From: Colimorpha sp045576855
Lineage (GTDB): Bacteria > Bacteroidota > Bacteroidia > Bacteroidales > P3
Length of the DNA stretch: 64,000 bases
Direction: 5' to 3'
Assembly: GCA_045576855.1 (NCBI GenBank)
Contig: JAZNHG010000002.1
Span: 43,837 to 107,836 of the forward strand
Positions 39,616 through 47,258 of this stretch are shown here, piece by piece; the stretch's first letter is position 1; every line of letters starts with the position of its first letter. Under the pieces are notes generated by a model. It ran no database searches. It saw only the letters and a program-made list of their open reading frames with translations, and was not told the DNA's origin. Position numbers and translations under genes: made by a program.

Positions 39616-40197
39616 CTAACTCTCCTTGATGTTCAGCAAAGATACGAGGGTGTTGATATCATCGTCGTTCAGCCCCAACTCCTCGGCACGGGCATACTCT
39701 TCATCCGTCGAGGGGCTTACATTTAGGTACTTGCGGTCGAAATAGTCTTGTTTGATGTAGCCCAGCATCTGGCGATAGATGGGCTTCTCTTCAAGCTCGC
39801 AGGCTGTCTCGAGATAGCTCACCGCCTTGTTGATGTCGGCGCGCTGTGCGAGGAACGGCTTCTTGCTGCGCATCAGGGCGACGGCGGTCATAAAGTAGGT
39901 CTCGGCGTCGTCGAAGCTCTCGTCGAGGGCCTTGTCGAAGTGCTCAAGAGCCTTGTCGTACTGGTGCAGACGCAGGAAGCACATGGCGATGTAGCTCTCC
40001 ATCTCGCCCGAGGTCCCTTTGCCGTCGGTGAGCATCTGGTTGTAGCTTTTTACGTACTTCTTCACCTGGTCGTCCTGCATCTTGACCAGAGAGCCACTGT
40101 CGACGATGACAGGCTGGTGGCAGTAGTCGCATTTCTTGGTGGTGCGTTCGAGGGTGCTGTCGCAGTTGGGGCAGACCAAAATTGTTGCTGTTGCCAT
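39616..40197 (-). CDS. zinc-ribbon protein with TPR-like repeats
   Basis: The 193-residue protein begins with a zinc ribbon (LVCPNCDSTLERTTKKCDYCHQPV, with CxxC...CxxC). A helical TPR-like domain follows (MCFLRLHQYDKALEHFDKALDE and DDAETYFMTAVALMRSKK). It ends with an acidic tail. It is probably cytoplasmic and binds protein partners. It is the last gene of a six-gene operon with an SPFH protein; zinc-ribbon proteins are frequent neighbours of this SPFH subfamily. Confidence 0.75.
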   Translation of the reverse strand: MATATILVCPNCDSTLERTTKKCDYCHQPVIVDSGSLVKMQDDQVKKYVKSYNQMLTDGKGTSGEMESYIAMCFLRLHQYDKALEHFDKALDESFDDAETYFMTAVALMRSKKPFLAQRADINKAVSYLETACELEEKPIYRQMLGYIKQDYFDRKYLNVSPSTDEEYARAEELGLNDDDINTLVSLLNIKES

Positions 40198-40207
40198 AGG
40201 TATGGTT

Positions 40208-41035
40208 TTAATTGTTTGTGTTCAACATTCTGTTGCGGCGGTTCGCCAGTTTGACCATTTCGTCGCAGATACGGAGCATGTCTTCCTTTTCTGTGGCATC
40301 TTCGAGGTCGTTGAGCATCATGAGCACCTGACGCTCGAGGCTCTTGGCTGCCTCGTTGGAGCGCAAAGGGCTGCTGTTTATGGTGTAGTACAGTTTCTCC
40401 AGCTCTGCCTCCACTTTTTTATCTGTGGCGCCGTCCACCAGTGCCTTGAGACGGGGCGCTGCGGTCTTTACGTAGACCAATTCCTGCTCATGGCGTTCCT
40501 GCTTCTCGGCGGTGTCCTCGTTGACAAGGCCGTTGGCTATCAGGTAGATTGCCGCCAGACCTGCCAAGATGACATTAACAACCCATGCCGTGCCCGTCGA
40601 GATGGGGCTCCCCAGCAGATTGAGCAGCCAGGCTGCGGTGATGCCGTCGGCATTGACCAGTCTATTGACCAGCCATGCCAGCAGGCCGCTCTTCGGCGAC
40701 AGCTGCAGCTGCTGGAAGAGCTGCACCAGTGTGCTGTTGAGCGAGACAAGGATAAAGACAAGGTTGACTACAAGGGCGACGAGGAAATAGATCCACGTGC
40801 CGACATAGAGTGGCCGCGCATAATCGGCCACAGCTTTGTTACCGCGGCGCACCATCAGTGGGGTGCAGAGCAGCAGCAGATAGCTAAAATGTATGAAGCC
40901 GTAACTTACCCACACCGATGGCGGTATGCCCTCGATGCCTCTCTCCTTGGCTCCTCCGAGAAGAACGAAGAAGCACACGTTGAATACTATCAGGAATATT
41001 GCATCCAGCGCTATCCAAAGAACCTGTTTTTTCAT
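40208..41035 (-). CDS. multi-pass membrane protein of the SPFH operon
   Basis: The 275-residue protein has membrane segments at about residues 5-27, 42-60, 75-98 and 140-165 and a soluble helical C-terminal third (residues 175-275, ERHEQELVYVKTAAPRLKAL, LMMLNDLEDATEKEDMLRIC). The N-terminal part is similar to the next gene, 41058-41450 (both with LWIAL...FNV.FF and WV.Y.FI.FSY..L), so the two are paralogues, the latter lacking the soluble part. No enzymatic motif is visible. Confidence 0.7.
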   Translation of the reverse strand: MKKQVLWIALDAIFLIVFNVCFFVLLGGAKERGIEGIPPSVWVSYGFIHFSYLLLLCTPLMVRRGNKAVADYARPLYVGTWIYFLVALVVNLVFILVSLNSTLVQLFQQLQLSPKSGLLAWLVNRLVNADGITAAWLLNLLGSPISTGTAWVVNVILAGLAAIYLIANGLVNEDTAEKQERHEQELVYVKTAAPRLKALVDGATDKKVEAELEKLYYTINSSPLRSNEAAKSLERQVLMMLNDLEDATEKEDMLRICDEMVKLANRRNRMLNTNN

Positions 41036-41057
41036 ATCTATTGTGTTTATCTGGTGA

Positions 41058-41450
41058 CTATTCTGGGTCGTCTATCTTTTGCTGTCCCACCATCAGGATG
41101 GTGACGATGAGATATGTGGCGGCACAGGCAAGCATGCCGATATTTACCAGCCACGTGGCTTTGGTGCTTTCTGGCGAAATCATGATGAAGACGGTGTCCA
41201 CCAACACTGTCAGCACAAGATAGGCGAAAGTGCCATAGTATAACAGGTGACGCTTGTTGTTTTTTACCGTCAGTTCCCCAGCCAGCACGGGGGTGAGCAT
41301 CAGGACGATGTACGAGAATGTAATGAAAACGTAGTTCACCCATACCGAGGCTGGCTTGTTGTCGGCCGACAGAGCGAAGAAAAAGACGTTAAACGCTATT
41401 ATCACCACCGTGCCGAGCGCAATCCAAAGCCATAAATTGTCCTTCTTCAT
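41058..41450 (-). CDS. short membrane paralogue in the SPFH operon
   Basis: The 130-residue protein has four membrane segments covering most of its length. It resembles the N-terminal half of the neighbouring 275-residue membrane protein. It starts two bases after the SPFH gene stop. Function unknown; together they may form the membrane anchor of the SPFH assembly. Confidence 0.7.
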   Translation of the reverse strand: MKKDNLWLWIALGTVVIIAFNVFFFALSADNKPASVWVNYVFITFSYIVLMLTPVLAGELTVKNNKRHLLYYGTFAYLVLTVLVDTVFIMISPESTKATWLVNIGMLACAATYLIVTILMVGQQKIDDPE

Positions 41451-41452
41451 GC

Positions 41453-42562
41453 CTAAATGCTATTGATGATGTCCTGTTTCTTGGCGTCGAAGTCCTGCTG
41501 CGAGATGAGGCCTATGTCCAGCATCTGCTTCAGCTTCTGCAGCTTGGCCATGGGGTCGTCGGCCGCCGGTGCCGTGGGTTGGGGTTGAGGCTGCTGTTGC
41601 TGGGGCTGACCCATCATGCCGCCCTGCATCATGCCGCCCATCATGTTGCCCATCATTCCCATGGCACCGATACCCATGCCCACGCCCATGCCTGCCGAGG
41701 CCATACCGCCGCCGCCGGGGTTGTTGGAGAGGTTGGTCATAATGTCGCGCTGCGTCATAGCCTGCCAGCCTTCGTTCACCTTGGCACTGCTCATCACGCC
41801 CATCTGCATGGCCGTGTCGATGGCTTTCTGGATTTCGGGCGTGGCGCCCTCGACCTTGAGGTGCGACACCGAGAAGTTCTCCAGTTTCAGGCCGTTCTTG
41901 GCCAGTATGGGGCCTAATACGTCGCCTATGGTGGAGCCTATCTCGGCCTTGTGGCCGCTGACCACCTTGTAGATGGGCTGCCCGAGGCTCGCCTTGAGGC
42001 TGTCGAGGGCGTTGACGATGGTGTCCGAGATGTGCTGGAAGAACTCGTTGGCGAAGAACTCGTCCAGGTCGTCGGCATCCTTGAACTCTATGTTGCTGCC
42101 CACCATGCGGTCGAGGAACACCTTCGGGTCGTTCACTTTCACCTTGTAGGCGCCGAAGCCCTTGATGTTAAGCTGCTGGTACTGGTCGTCATAGTACTCT
42201 ATGGGCTTCATGGTGCCCCACTTGATCTCCTTGCTGTAGGCGGTGCGCACAAAGAACACCACGCAGTTGAACACCGACACGCCGCCGGAGAAGTAGTTGC
42301 GCAGACGGCTGATGAACGGATAGTTCTGCGTCGACAACTTGTAGCTTCCATTGGTGAACACCTGCTCTATGCTGCCGTTGTTGACGAAGATGGCCTCCTC
42401 GCCAGGCATGACAATCAAGGTGGAGTTGGTGTTGAAGTCCTCTTCCGGCTGCCGCCAGATAAGCATATCCTCGTCGCCCGAGTTCTTGATTACATCTACC
42501 CAATGTTTCTTGCCGCCCACATAGGCGTCTTCATTGGCGTTCCGGTTGTTGAATAGTCCCAT
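41453..42562 (-). CDS. SPFH-domain protein with C-terminal SHOCT-like motif
   Basis: The 369-residue protein starts MGLFNNRNANEDAYVGGKKHWVDVIK (key part DVIKNSGDEDMLIWRQPEEDF), the start of the SPFH subfamily annotated as virion core protein (YdjI-like). The SPFH domain covers about residues 30-240. A Gly/Met/Gln-rich linker (GMGIGAMGMMGNMMGGMMQGG) follows. The end, DPMAKLQKLKQMLDIGLISQQDFDAKK, is a SHOCT-type short helical motif. Such proteins oligomerise at membranes and in Bacillus take part in envelope stress responses; here that role is inferred. Confidence 0.82.
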   Translation of the reverse strand: MGLFNNRNANEDAYVGGKKHWVDVIKNSGDEDMLIWRQPEEDFNTNSTLIVMPGEEAIFVNNGSIEQVFTNGSYKLSTQNYPFISRLRNYFSGGVSVFNCVVFFVRTAYSKEIKWGTMKPIEYYDDQYQQLNIKGFGAYKVKVNDPKVFLDRMVGSNIEFKDADDLDEFFANEFFQHISDTIVNALDSLKASLGQPIYKVVSGHKAEIGSTIGDVLGPILAKNGLKLENFSVSHLKVEGATPEIQKAIDTAMQMGVMSSAKVNEGWQAMTQRDIMTNLSNNPGGGGMASAGMGVGMGIGAMGMMGNMMGGMMQGGMMGQPQQQQPQPQPTAPAADDPMAKLQKLKQMLDIGLISQQDFDAKKQDIINSI

Positions 42563-42583
42563 TTTTGTGTCTGATTTTATTGT

Positions 42584-43039
42584 CTATGGCCAGTCCTCGT
42601 GGAAGTGCGGCCCTTTGCAGTCGAAGAGAAGCCGGTGCATTGTCTTGCACAAGCCCACCACAGCCCCGTACTTTCTCACCGCGAGGATACAGTACTCCGA
42701 GCAGGTGGGCATCATCTGGCAGCTGCGGCGTATCTCGTCGGAGGCATAGCGCTGGTACACCTCTACGGCGGCTATCACCCATTTGCGCGCCAGCAGGACC
42801 GCGACGGCAATTGTCGCCACCGTCCATGGCCTGCCGAGCCCCGCTGCTGCGAGCCCGTAGCCGATACCTACTGTCAGGACCACTGCCGCCAGAAGCACTC
42901 CGAGCAATTTGATTATGGCTCCTCGCGGACGCGTCAGCTGACGCTCCCTGACGTACCACAATACATAAGCCTCCGTGGCAGGTTCCCGTCCCTGTGCGGG
43001 GCGGGAGCTCTTGTCATCGGATTTCATCTTGTCGCGCAA
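42584..43039 (-). CDS. YidD-like membrane protein insertion factor, extended N-terminus
   Basis: The 151-residue protein has two adjacent membrane segments (residues 42-70 and 72-90) and then YQRYASDEIRRSCQMMPTCSEYCILAVRKYG (key part CQMMPTCSEYCILAVRKYG), the YidD signature P-T-C-S-x-Y. Normal YidD is about 80 residues and has one amphipathic segment, so the N-terminal half is an extension. It may assist YidC, or serve the local membrane operon. A second start at residue 5 is possible. Confidence 0.72.
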   Translation of the reverse strand: MRDKMKSDDKSSRPAQGREPATEAYVLWYVRERQLTRPRGAIIKLLGVLLAAVVLTVGIGYGLAAAGLGRPWTVATIAVAVLLARKWVIAAVEVYQRYASDEIRRSCQMMPTCSEYCILAVRKYGAVVGLCKTMHRLLFDCKGPHFHEDWP

Positions 43040-43042
43040 CGC

Positions 43043-43693
43043 TTAGGCGTTCTTCTTCTCGCGGAGCTTGTTCTTCAAGCCCTGGATGGCGCGCTCGGTG
43101 GTCTCGTTGGCCTCCATGGCGCAGTAGCGCTTGTCGCCCATGGCGCTGATCATAAACTGGTTGTAGGTGACGTTGTTGCGGATGAGGGGGTTGCCCTTGC
43201 TGTCGCGCAGGGAGACAATCTCCTCCGTCTCCGACGAATGCGAGATGTTGGTGACGTCCTTGTAGAAGTACTCCTCGGCCTCGGTCTTCTTGCCGTCCTC
43301 GTCGGTGTTGAAGGTGTAGCTGTAGAAGTAGAGCTGGTTGTCGCCGCAGAACACCCAGGTAATCTGGTACTTCGAGCTGCGCCACTTCAGGTCCTTGCCC
43401 TGCTTGCAGAATACATTGCCTGTGAAGCTGTAGCCTTCGAGACACAGCGGGGCGACTTCCTTGACCATATCCTCGTCGATGCCGAGTTTCTTGAGGGCAT
43501 ATTTCTTGTCCCTCACAGTGGCGGCCTTAGCCTCCACCATCGCGTCATACTGCTCGTCGCTGATTGGCCTCATGAAGAGCTTGCCTATGCAGCCTCCGCG
43601 GGGAACAAAATAATAGATTGCCTTGCACTGTTCGTCGCTTCGCCCGTTGGTAAAACCATTCGAGGATGCGGTGTTTTCATATAAACATCCCAT
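43043..43693 (-). CDS. uncharacterised first gene of the SPFH operon
   Basis: The 216-residue protein is soluble and has no motif I recognise; aromatic-rich beta strands are seen at YQITWVFCGDNQLYFYSYTF. The Cys3 near the start (MGCLYEN) is not preceded by a signal peptide, so it is not a classical lipoprotein. Its middle resembles a lipid- or membrane-binding PH-like fold only vaguely. It has its own promoter with two direct repeats upstream. Its stop lies 3 bp before the YidD-like gene. Confidence 0.55.
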   Translation of the reverse strand: MGCLYENTASSNGFTNGRSDEQCKAIYYFVPRGGCIGKLFMRPISDEQYDAMVEAKAATVRDKKYALKKLGIDEDMVKEVAPLCLEGYSFTGNVFCKQGKDLKWRSSKYQITWVFCGDNQLYFYSYTFNTDEDGKKTEAEEYFYKDVTNISHSSETEEIVSLRDSKGNPLIRNNVTYNQFMISAMGDKRYCAMEANETTERAIQGLKNKLREKKNA

Positions 43694-43754
43694 GTTTTGA
43701 AAGTTTTTGTTTATGCATCTCTTACAGCTTCGATGCTCTTGCTATTTCGAGGTG

Positions 43755-43786
43755 CAAAATTACAGACATTCACGCAGGTAGACAAG
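43755..43786 (-). promoter_or_regulatory. promoter of the SPFH operon
   Basis: On the minus strand a TAATTTTG -7 box (43762-43755) is preceded by CTTG (43786-43783), one mismatch from the TTTG -33 box, at 20 bp spacing. Confidence 0.6.
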
Positions 43787-43788
43787 AA

Positions 43789-43823
43789 ACCGGTGTAACA
43801 GTTTACTGCACACCGGTGTAACA
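43789..43823. promoter_or_regulatory. two direct-repeat operators upstream of the SPFH operon promoter
   Basis: ACCGGTGTAACA occurs at 43789-43800 and 43812-43823, 23 bp apart, immediately upstream of the -33 box. Direct repeats two helical turns apart are typical of activator sites such as those of LytTR-type or response-regulator proteins. Confidence 0.65.
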
Positions 43824-43829
43824 TTCTCT

Positions 43830-44123
43830 TCACTCTGTGACCACCCTCAACACTCCGTTTTTATATAATAGCCTGAACTCCTGCTCATTCCCGGCCTCTG
43901 TCTGCCCTATGCCAGGGTAGTAGACCCCAAGGATGAAGTCGTAGTCGAGCGCCTCCGAGATGCGGATCAGGCGGTCGATGTCGATGCTCTTGCGCGTGAA
44001 GATGTCATAGACATTCTTGCGATGGCAGCAGATGCGGTTGGCAAACTCGGTGACCGTGATACCGCGCTCGTGCAACACACGCTCTATCTCCCTGCCGATG
44101 TGTACGTCTTTGCGGGCCTTCAT
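43830..44123 (-). CDS. Xre-type helix-turn-helix regulator
   Basis: The 97-residue protein carries an HTH domain: GREIERVLHERGITVTEFANRICCHRKNVYDIFTR (key part TVTEFANRICCHRKNVYDI), followed by SIDIDRLIRISEALDYDF. This is the compact form common in Bacteroidetes. It is encoded next to, and in the same direction as, the SPFH operon, whose operator repeats lie just downstream of its stop. A structured RNA with terminator precedes it. Confidence 0.82.
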   Translation of the reverse strand: MKARKDVHIGREIERVLHERGITVTEFANRICCHRKNVYDIFTRKSIDIDRLIRISEALDYDFILGVYYPGIGQTEAGNEQEFRLLYKNGVLRVVTE

Positions 44124-44185
44124 AACACATTCCTTGTGTTCCCTAGCGGTCTACGCCTATCCGGCTTCCACGGACGGCAGAGCAT

Positions 44186-44345
44186 AAAAAGGGCGCGGAC
44201 TTCGTCAAATCCACGCTTCAGAGGCTCTGCAATGCCCGTAAAAGTCGATATGTTCCGTCCACGCTCAACGTAGACGCTTGCGAACCTATGCGTGACCTTT
44301 ACTTACCTTGAATTTGCAGATTCCTGAAGCAGTGCCGAATAGTAG
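44186..44345 (-). ncRNA. structured leader RNA or sRNA, copy A, with intrinsic terminator
   Basis: This region, upstream of the Xre gene, shares the layout of the RNA at 11555-11834. TCTGCAA (44320-44314) pairs with TTGCAGA (44232-44226). A hairpin GTCTACG-ttga-CGTGGAC lies inside. Then comes AGAGCC, and the terminator GCGTGGA...TCCGCGC (44216-44210 with 44199-44193) with a T-run. The flanking words GAATCT-GCAAATTC and GGGCA-TGC-AGAGCC are shared. No canonical promoter is seen. Confidence 0.45.
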
Positions 44346-44454
44346 CAAACGCTATAGTATTGTCTTTTTATTATAGATATTTTCTCTTTCTGTCTACTTA
44401 TTGGTTTTAATGATGCCTTTATCGGGCGTTGGGTTAGTTGATATTAGTGCGTGT
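44346..44454. other. intergenic region, no gene recognised
   Basis: An AT-rich stretch lies between the RNA and the convergently oriented end of the phosphatase gene. I see no coding frame or clear terminator. Confidence 0.4.
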
Positions 44455-45198
44455 TTAAAGAGTGTTGTTCATGAATTGGTATTTCTCTATCAGCTTCTCC
44501 ACCTTGCGGTTGCAGCTGACGTCGCGCAGGGCCTGGCAGTAGAGGCTGTTGTGGGTGTCGGTGCCGAGGAAGCTGACCCAACCGCGCTCGATCATGGCGA
44601 AGGCGCGCTTCTTGGCCTCGTCGCCGTAGAAGCCGCCGAGCGAGAGCACGTTGACCTGCAGGTAGACGCCTTGGTTGAGCAGCTGCTCCATGCGGGCACC
44701 GTCGATATTGAGGTAGGGGTAGCGCTCGGGGTGGGCGAGTATGATTTCGTAGCCCTTCATCTGCATGTCGAATATCAGTTCGTCGCAGCCCATCATCTGC
44801 TGGTGGAGCGAGAATTCGACGAGCACATATTTGTCGGCCACCTTGAGGAAGCGCGGGTTGTCCAGCCGGGGGCGGAAGCCGCTGTCGATGCGGTATTCGC
44901 CGCCTATGCCGGCCATCTCGATGGTGATGCCGGCGGCTTGGGCCTGCTGTTTCAGTTCGTTGTAGCGACGCACGATATCGTCCTCATCGTTGGGGAAGCG
45001 CGGATGCTGGAAGTGGGGGGTGATGTAGACTTTCTTGTAGCCTACCTCCTGTAGAGTCTGCAGGCATTCGATGCTCTCCTCGGTGCATTTCGAACCGTCG
45101 TCGACGGCGGGAATGAGGTGGCAGTGCATGTCGGTGCCGAGGGCGGCAAAGATGGGCCGTGCGGTGTATTTCTTGTGGAAGAGGTTGAATAGTGCCAT
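44455..45198 (-). CDS. CpsB/YwqE-type PHP-domain tyrosine phosphatase
   Basis: The 247-residue protein has the PHP metal motifs DMHCHLIPAVDDGS (near residue 22), ITPHFQHP, EYRID, LAHPERYPYL and LGTDTHN. These match the manganese-dependent capsule phosphatases CpsB/YwqE, which dephosphorylate the tyrosine kinase that controls polysaccharide export. No kinase or capsule genes are seen here. It lies 39 bp after murA on the same strand. Confidence 0.82.
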   Translation of the reverse strand: MALFNLFHKKYTARPIFAALGTDMHCHLIPAVDDGSKCTEESIECLQTLQEVGYKKVYITPHFQHPRFPNDEDDIVRRYNELKQQAQAAGITIEMAGIGGEYRIDSGFRPRLDNPRFLKVADKYVLVEFSLHQQMMGCDELIFDMQMKGYEIILAHPERYPYLNIDGARMEQLLNQGVYLQVNVLSLGGFYGDEAKKRAFAMIERGWVSFLGTDTHNSLYCQALRDVSCNRKVEKLIEKYQFMNNTL

Positions 45199-45237
45199 TG
45201 CGTTCTATGTTGAGGTTTGGATATTCGTTGCTGTTGT

Positions 45238-46554
45238 TCATACTCGGCGCACGTCGGCTCCCAGTCGGCGCAGGCGTTCGTCGATGTGTTGGTATCCGCG
45301 GTCGATTTGCTCTATGTTGTCGATGCGGCTGGTGCCCTCGGCGCTGAGGGCTGCGATGAGCAGTGCCACGCCGGCGCGTATGTCGGGCGAGGCCATGCGC
45401 ACGCCGCGCAGCTTGTGCTCGCGGTCCAGTCCTATGACGGTGGCGCGGTGGGGGTCGCAGAGGATTATCTGGGCGCCCATGTCGATAAGCTTGTCGACAA
45501 AGAAGAGGCGGCTCTCGAACATCTTCTGGTGTATGAGTACGCTCCCTTTGGCTTGGGTGGCCACGACGAGGGCGATGCTGATGAGGTCGGGTGTGAATCC
45601 GGGCCACGGCGCGTCGGCGATGGTCATGATGCTGCCGTCCATGAAGCGCTCTATCTCGTAGTGCTCCTGCGGAGGAATGTAGAGGTCGTCGCCGCGTTGC
45701 CACACTTCGATGCCCAAGCGGCGGAAGACTTGCGGTATGAGGCCCAGGTGTTGCACCTGGGCATTCTTGATGATGAGGTCGCTCTGGGTCATGGCGGCCA
45801 TGCCGATGAAGGAGCCCACCTCGATCATATCGGGCAGCAGGCGGTGTTCGCAACCATGCAGCTCTTTCACGCCGCGGATGGTGAGCAGGTTGCTTCCCAC
45901 GCCGCTGATGCGTGCACCCATGTTGTTGAGCATGTTGCAGAGCTGGTAGACGTAGGGTTCGCAGGCGGCGTTCATGATGGTGGTGGTGCCGCGGGCCAGC
46001 ACGGCGGTCATCACGATATTGGCTGTGCCGGTGACCGAGGCTTCGTCGAGCAGCATGTAGCACCCTTTCAGGTGTTTGGCGTCGACGAGATAGGCGCCGC
46101 GTTTGTATTCGACGGTGGCGCCGAGGCGCTCCATGCCTATGAAGTGGGTGTCCAGTCGGCGCCGGCCTATTTTGTCGCCACCGGGTTGGGGCACCACCGC
46201 ATGGCCGAAGCGCGAGAGCAGGGGCCCTACGAGCATGATGCTGCCGCGCAGGGTGCCGGCTTGTTCGCGGTAGTCGGGACTATTCAGTACGTCGAGGTTC
46301 ACCTGGTCGGCCTGGAATTCGAAGGTGCGGCCGCTTTCGGTGGTGGCGCTGACATCTTGGCGCACACTGACGCCCAGCAGTTTGAGCAGTTCGATGAGTC
46401 GGTTGACGTCGCGTATGTCGGGTATATCGCTGATGCGTACCTTTTCCGAGGTGAGCAGCACGGCACACAGCACCTGCAGGGCTTCATTCTTGGCGCCTTG
46501 CGGCACTATCTCGCCCCTCAGTTTATGTCCTCCGGTAATCTCAAAACTGGCCAT
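45238..46554 (-). CDS. murA: UDP-N-acetylglucosamine 1-carboxyvinyltransferase
   Basis: MurA transfers enolpyruvate from PEP to UDP-GlcNAc, the first committed step of peptidoglycan synthesis. The 438-residue protein has GAKNEALQVLCAVLLTSE at the start, LRGSIMLVGPLL and the active loop PQPGGDKIGRRRLDTHF. In Escherichia coli this loop has Cys115, the target of fosfomycin; here the position is Asp, a change known to give natural resistance in other bacteria. Length is normal. Short 9-bp repeats lie upstream. Confidence 0.95.
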   Translation of the reverse strand: MASFEITGGHKLRGEIVPQGAKNEALQVLCAVLLTSEKVRISDIPDIRDVNRLIELLKLLGVSVRQDVSATTESGRTFEFQADQVNLDVLNSPDYREQAGTLRGSIMLVGPLLSRFGHAVVPQPGGDKIGRRRLDTHFIGMERLGATVEYKRGAYLVDAKHLKGCYMLLDEASVTGTANIVMTAVLARGTTTIMNAACEPYVYQLCNMLNNMGARISGVGSNLLTIRGVKELHGCEHRLLPDMIEVGSFIGMAAMTQSDLIIKNAQVQHLGLIPQVFRRLGIEVWQRGDDLYIPPQEHYEIERFMDGSIMTIADAPWPGFTPDLISIALVVATQAKGSVLIHQKMFESRLFFVDKLIDMGAQIILCDPHRATVIGLDREHKLRGVRMASPDIRAGVALLIAALSAEGTSRIDNIEQIDRGYQHIDERLRRLGADVRRV

Positions 46555-46581
46555 GATGGGTTTTGTTTAGTGGGGTTTGTG

Positions 46582-46615
46582 GGTCTTATAGGTTTTATAG
46601 GACTTATAAGACTTA
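46582..46615. repeat. short 9-bp repeats (ATAGGACTT type), locus 1
   Basis: Variants of TTATAGG(T/A)(C/T)TT repeat between murA and the DUF4290 gene. The translation has a GLI/GFI pattern, which reveals the 9-bp period. Confidence 0.65.
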
Positions 46616-46631
46616 TTGTTCAATTCCCGAT

Positions 46632-47249
46632 TTATTTTTTCTTCTTTTTCTTCTTTTTCTTGTTGTCGTTCTTGTTGGTTTGGGCTTGTGCGATGGCTTC
46701 GAGCAGTTCGTTCGAGTTGTGGAAGCGGAAGTTGTCGGGTAGTTGCAGCTGTCCGCCGCTGAGTTCGGCCAATTGTTCGCGTATCAGGTTGTCATCCACC
46801 GTGTCGCGGTTCCACTGCAGGTATTGGCGCTTCATGGTGTGGGCTATCTGTGCCGTCAGCAGGTCGCGTTCGGGGTTTGGCGGCATTGCTGCCACGGCAC
46901 GTACCATTTCTTCCAGCGCACGCCCATAGTGGCGGTAGCGGATGGGGCTGCCGTTGTGCTGAAGCGTGTGGGGCTTGAAACTCTCGGTCTCTTCGCGCGC
47001 TATGGTATAGGGGCAGTCCACGTCGAGGTTATAGTCGGCCATAATCATCAGATGGTCCCACAGGATGTGGCGGTAGTCGGTGCGCTCCTTGACTTTGGGG
47101 TTTAGGTGGGCCATGACGTCGATGATGACGTTGGCCATCTTGGTGCGCTCCTCCTTGCTCTCAAGCTGTTTGGCATAGTTGATCATCTTGACTACGTTGC
47201 GGCCATAGTCGTTGATTTTCAGTTTTTCGCGTTGGGTGTTGTATTCCAT
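46632..47249 (-). CDS. DUF4290 protein with poly-lysine tail
   Basis: The 205-residue protein matches DUF4290, a Bacteroidetes-specific family (MEYNTQREKLKINDYGRNV start; YRHILWDHLMIMADY near residue 65; GSPIRYRHYGRALEEMV near 100). It ends in a run of nine lysines encoded by AAG/AAA repeats, giving a strongly basic, possibly RNA- or DNA-binding tail. Function is unknown. It lies 27 bp from short repeats that separate it from murA and is 9 bp after the next gene. Confidence 0.82.
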   Translation of the reverse strand: MEYNTQREKLKINDYGRNVVKMINYAKQLESKEERTKMANVIIDVMAHLNPKVKERTDYRHILWDHLMIMADYNLDVDCPYTIAREETESFKPHTLQHNGSPIRYRHYGRALEEMVRAVAAMPPNPERDLLTAQIAHTMKRQYLQWNRDTVDDNLIREQLAELSGGQLQLPDNFRFHNSNELLEAIAQAQTNKNDNKKKKKKKKK

Positions 47250-47258
47250 AGAGTTTTT

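Noticed and set aside
41151..41165. A further parS-like CACGTG palindrome (AGCCACGTGGCT)
   Set aside because: It shares only the CACGTG core with parS and lies inside a coding sequence.
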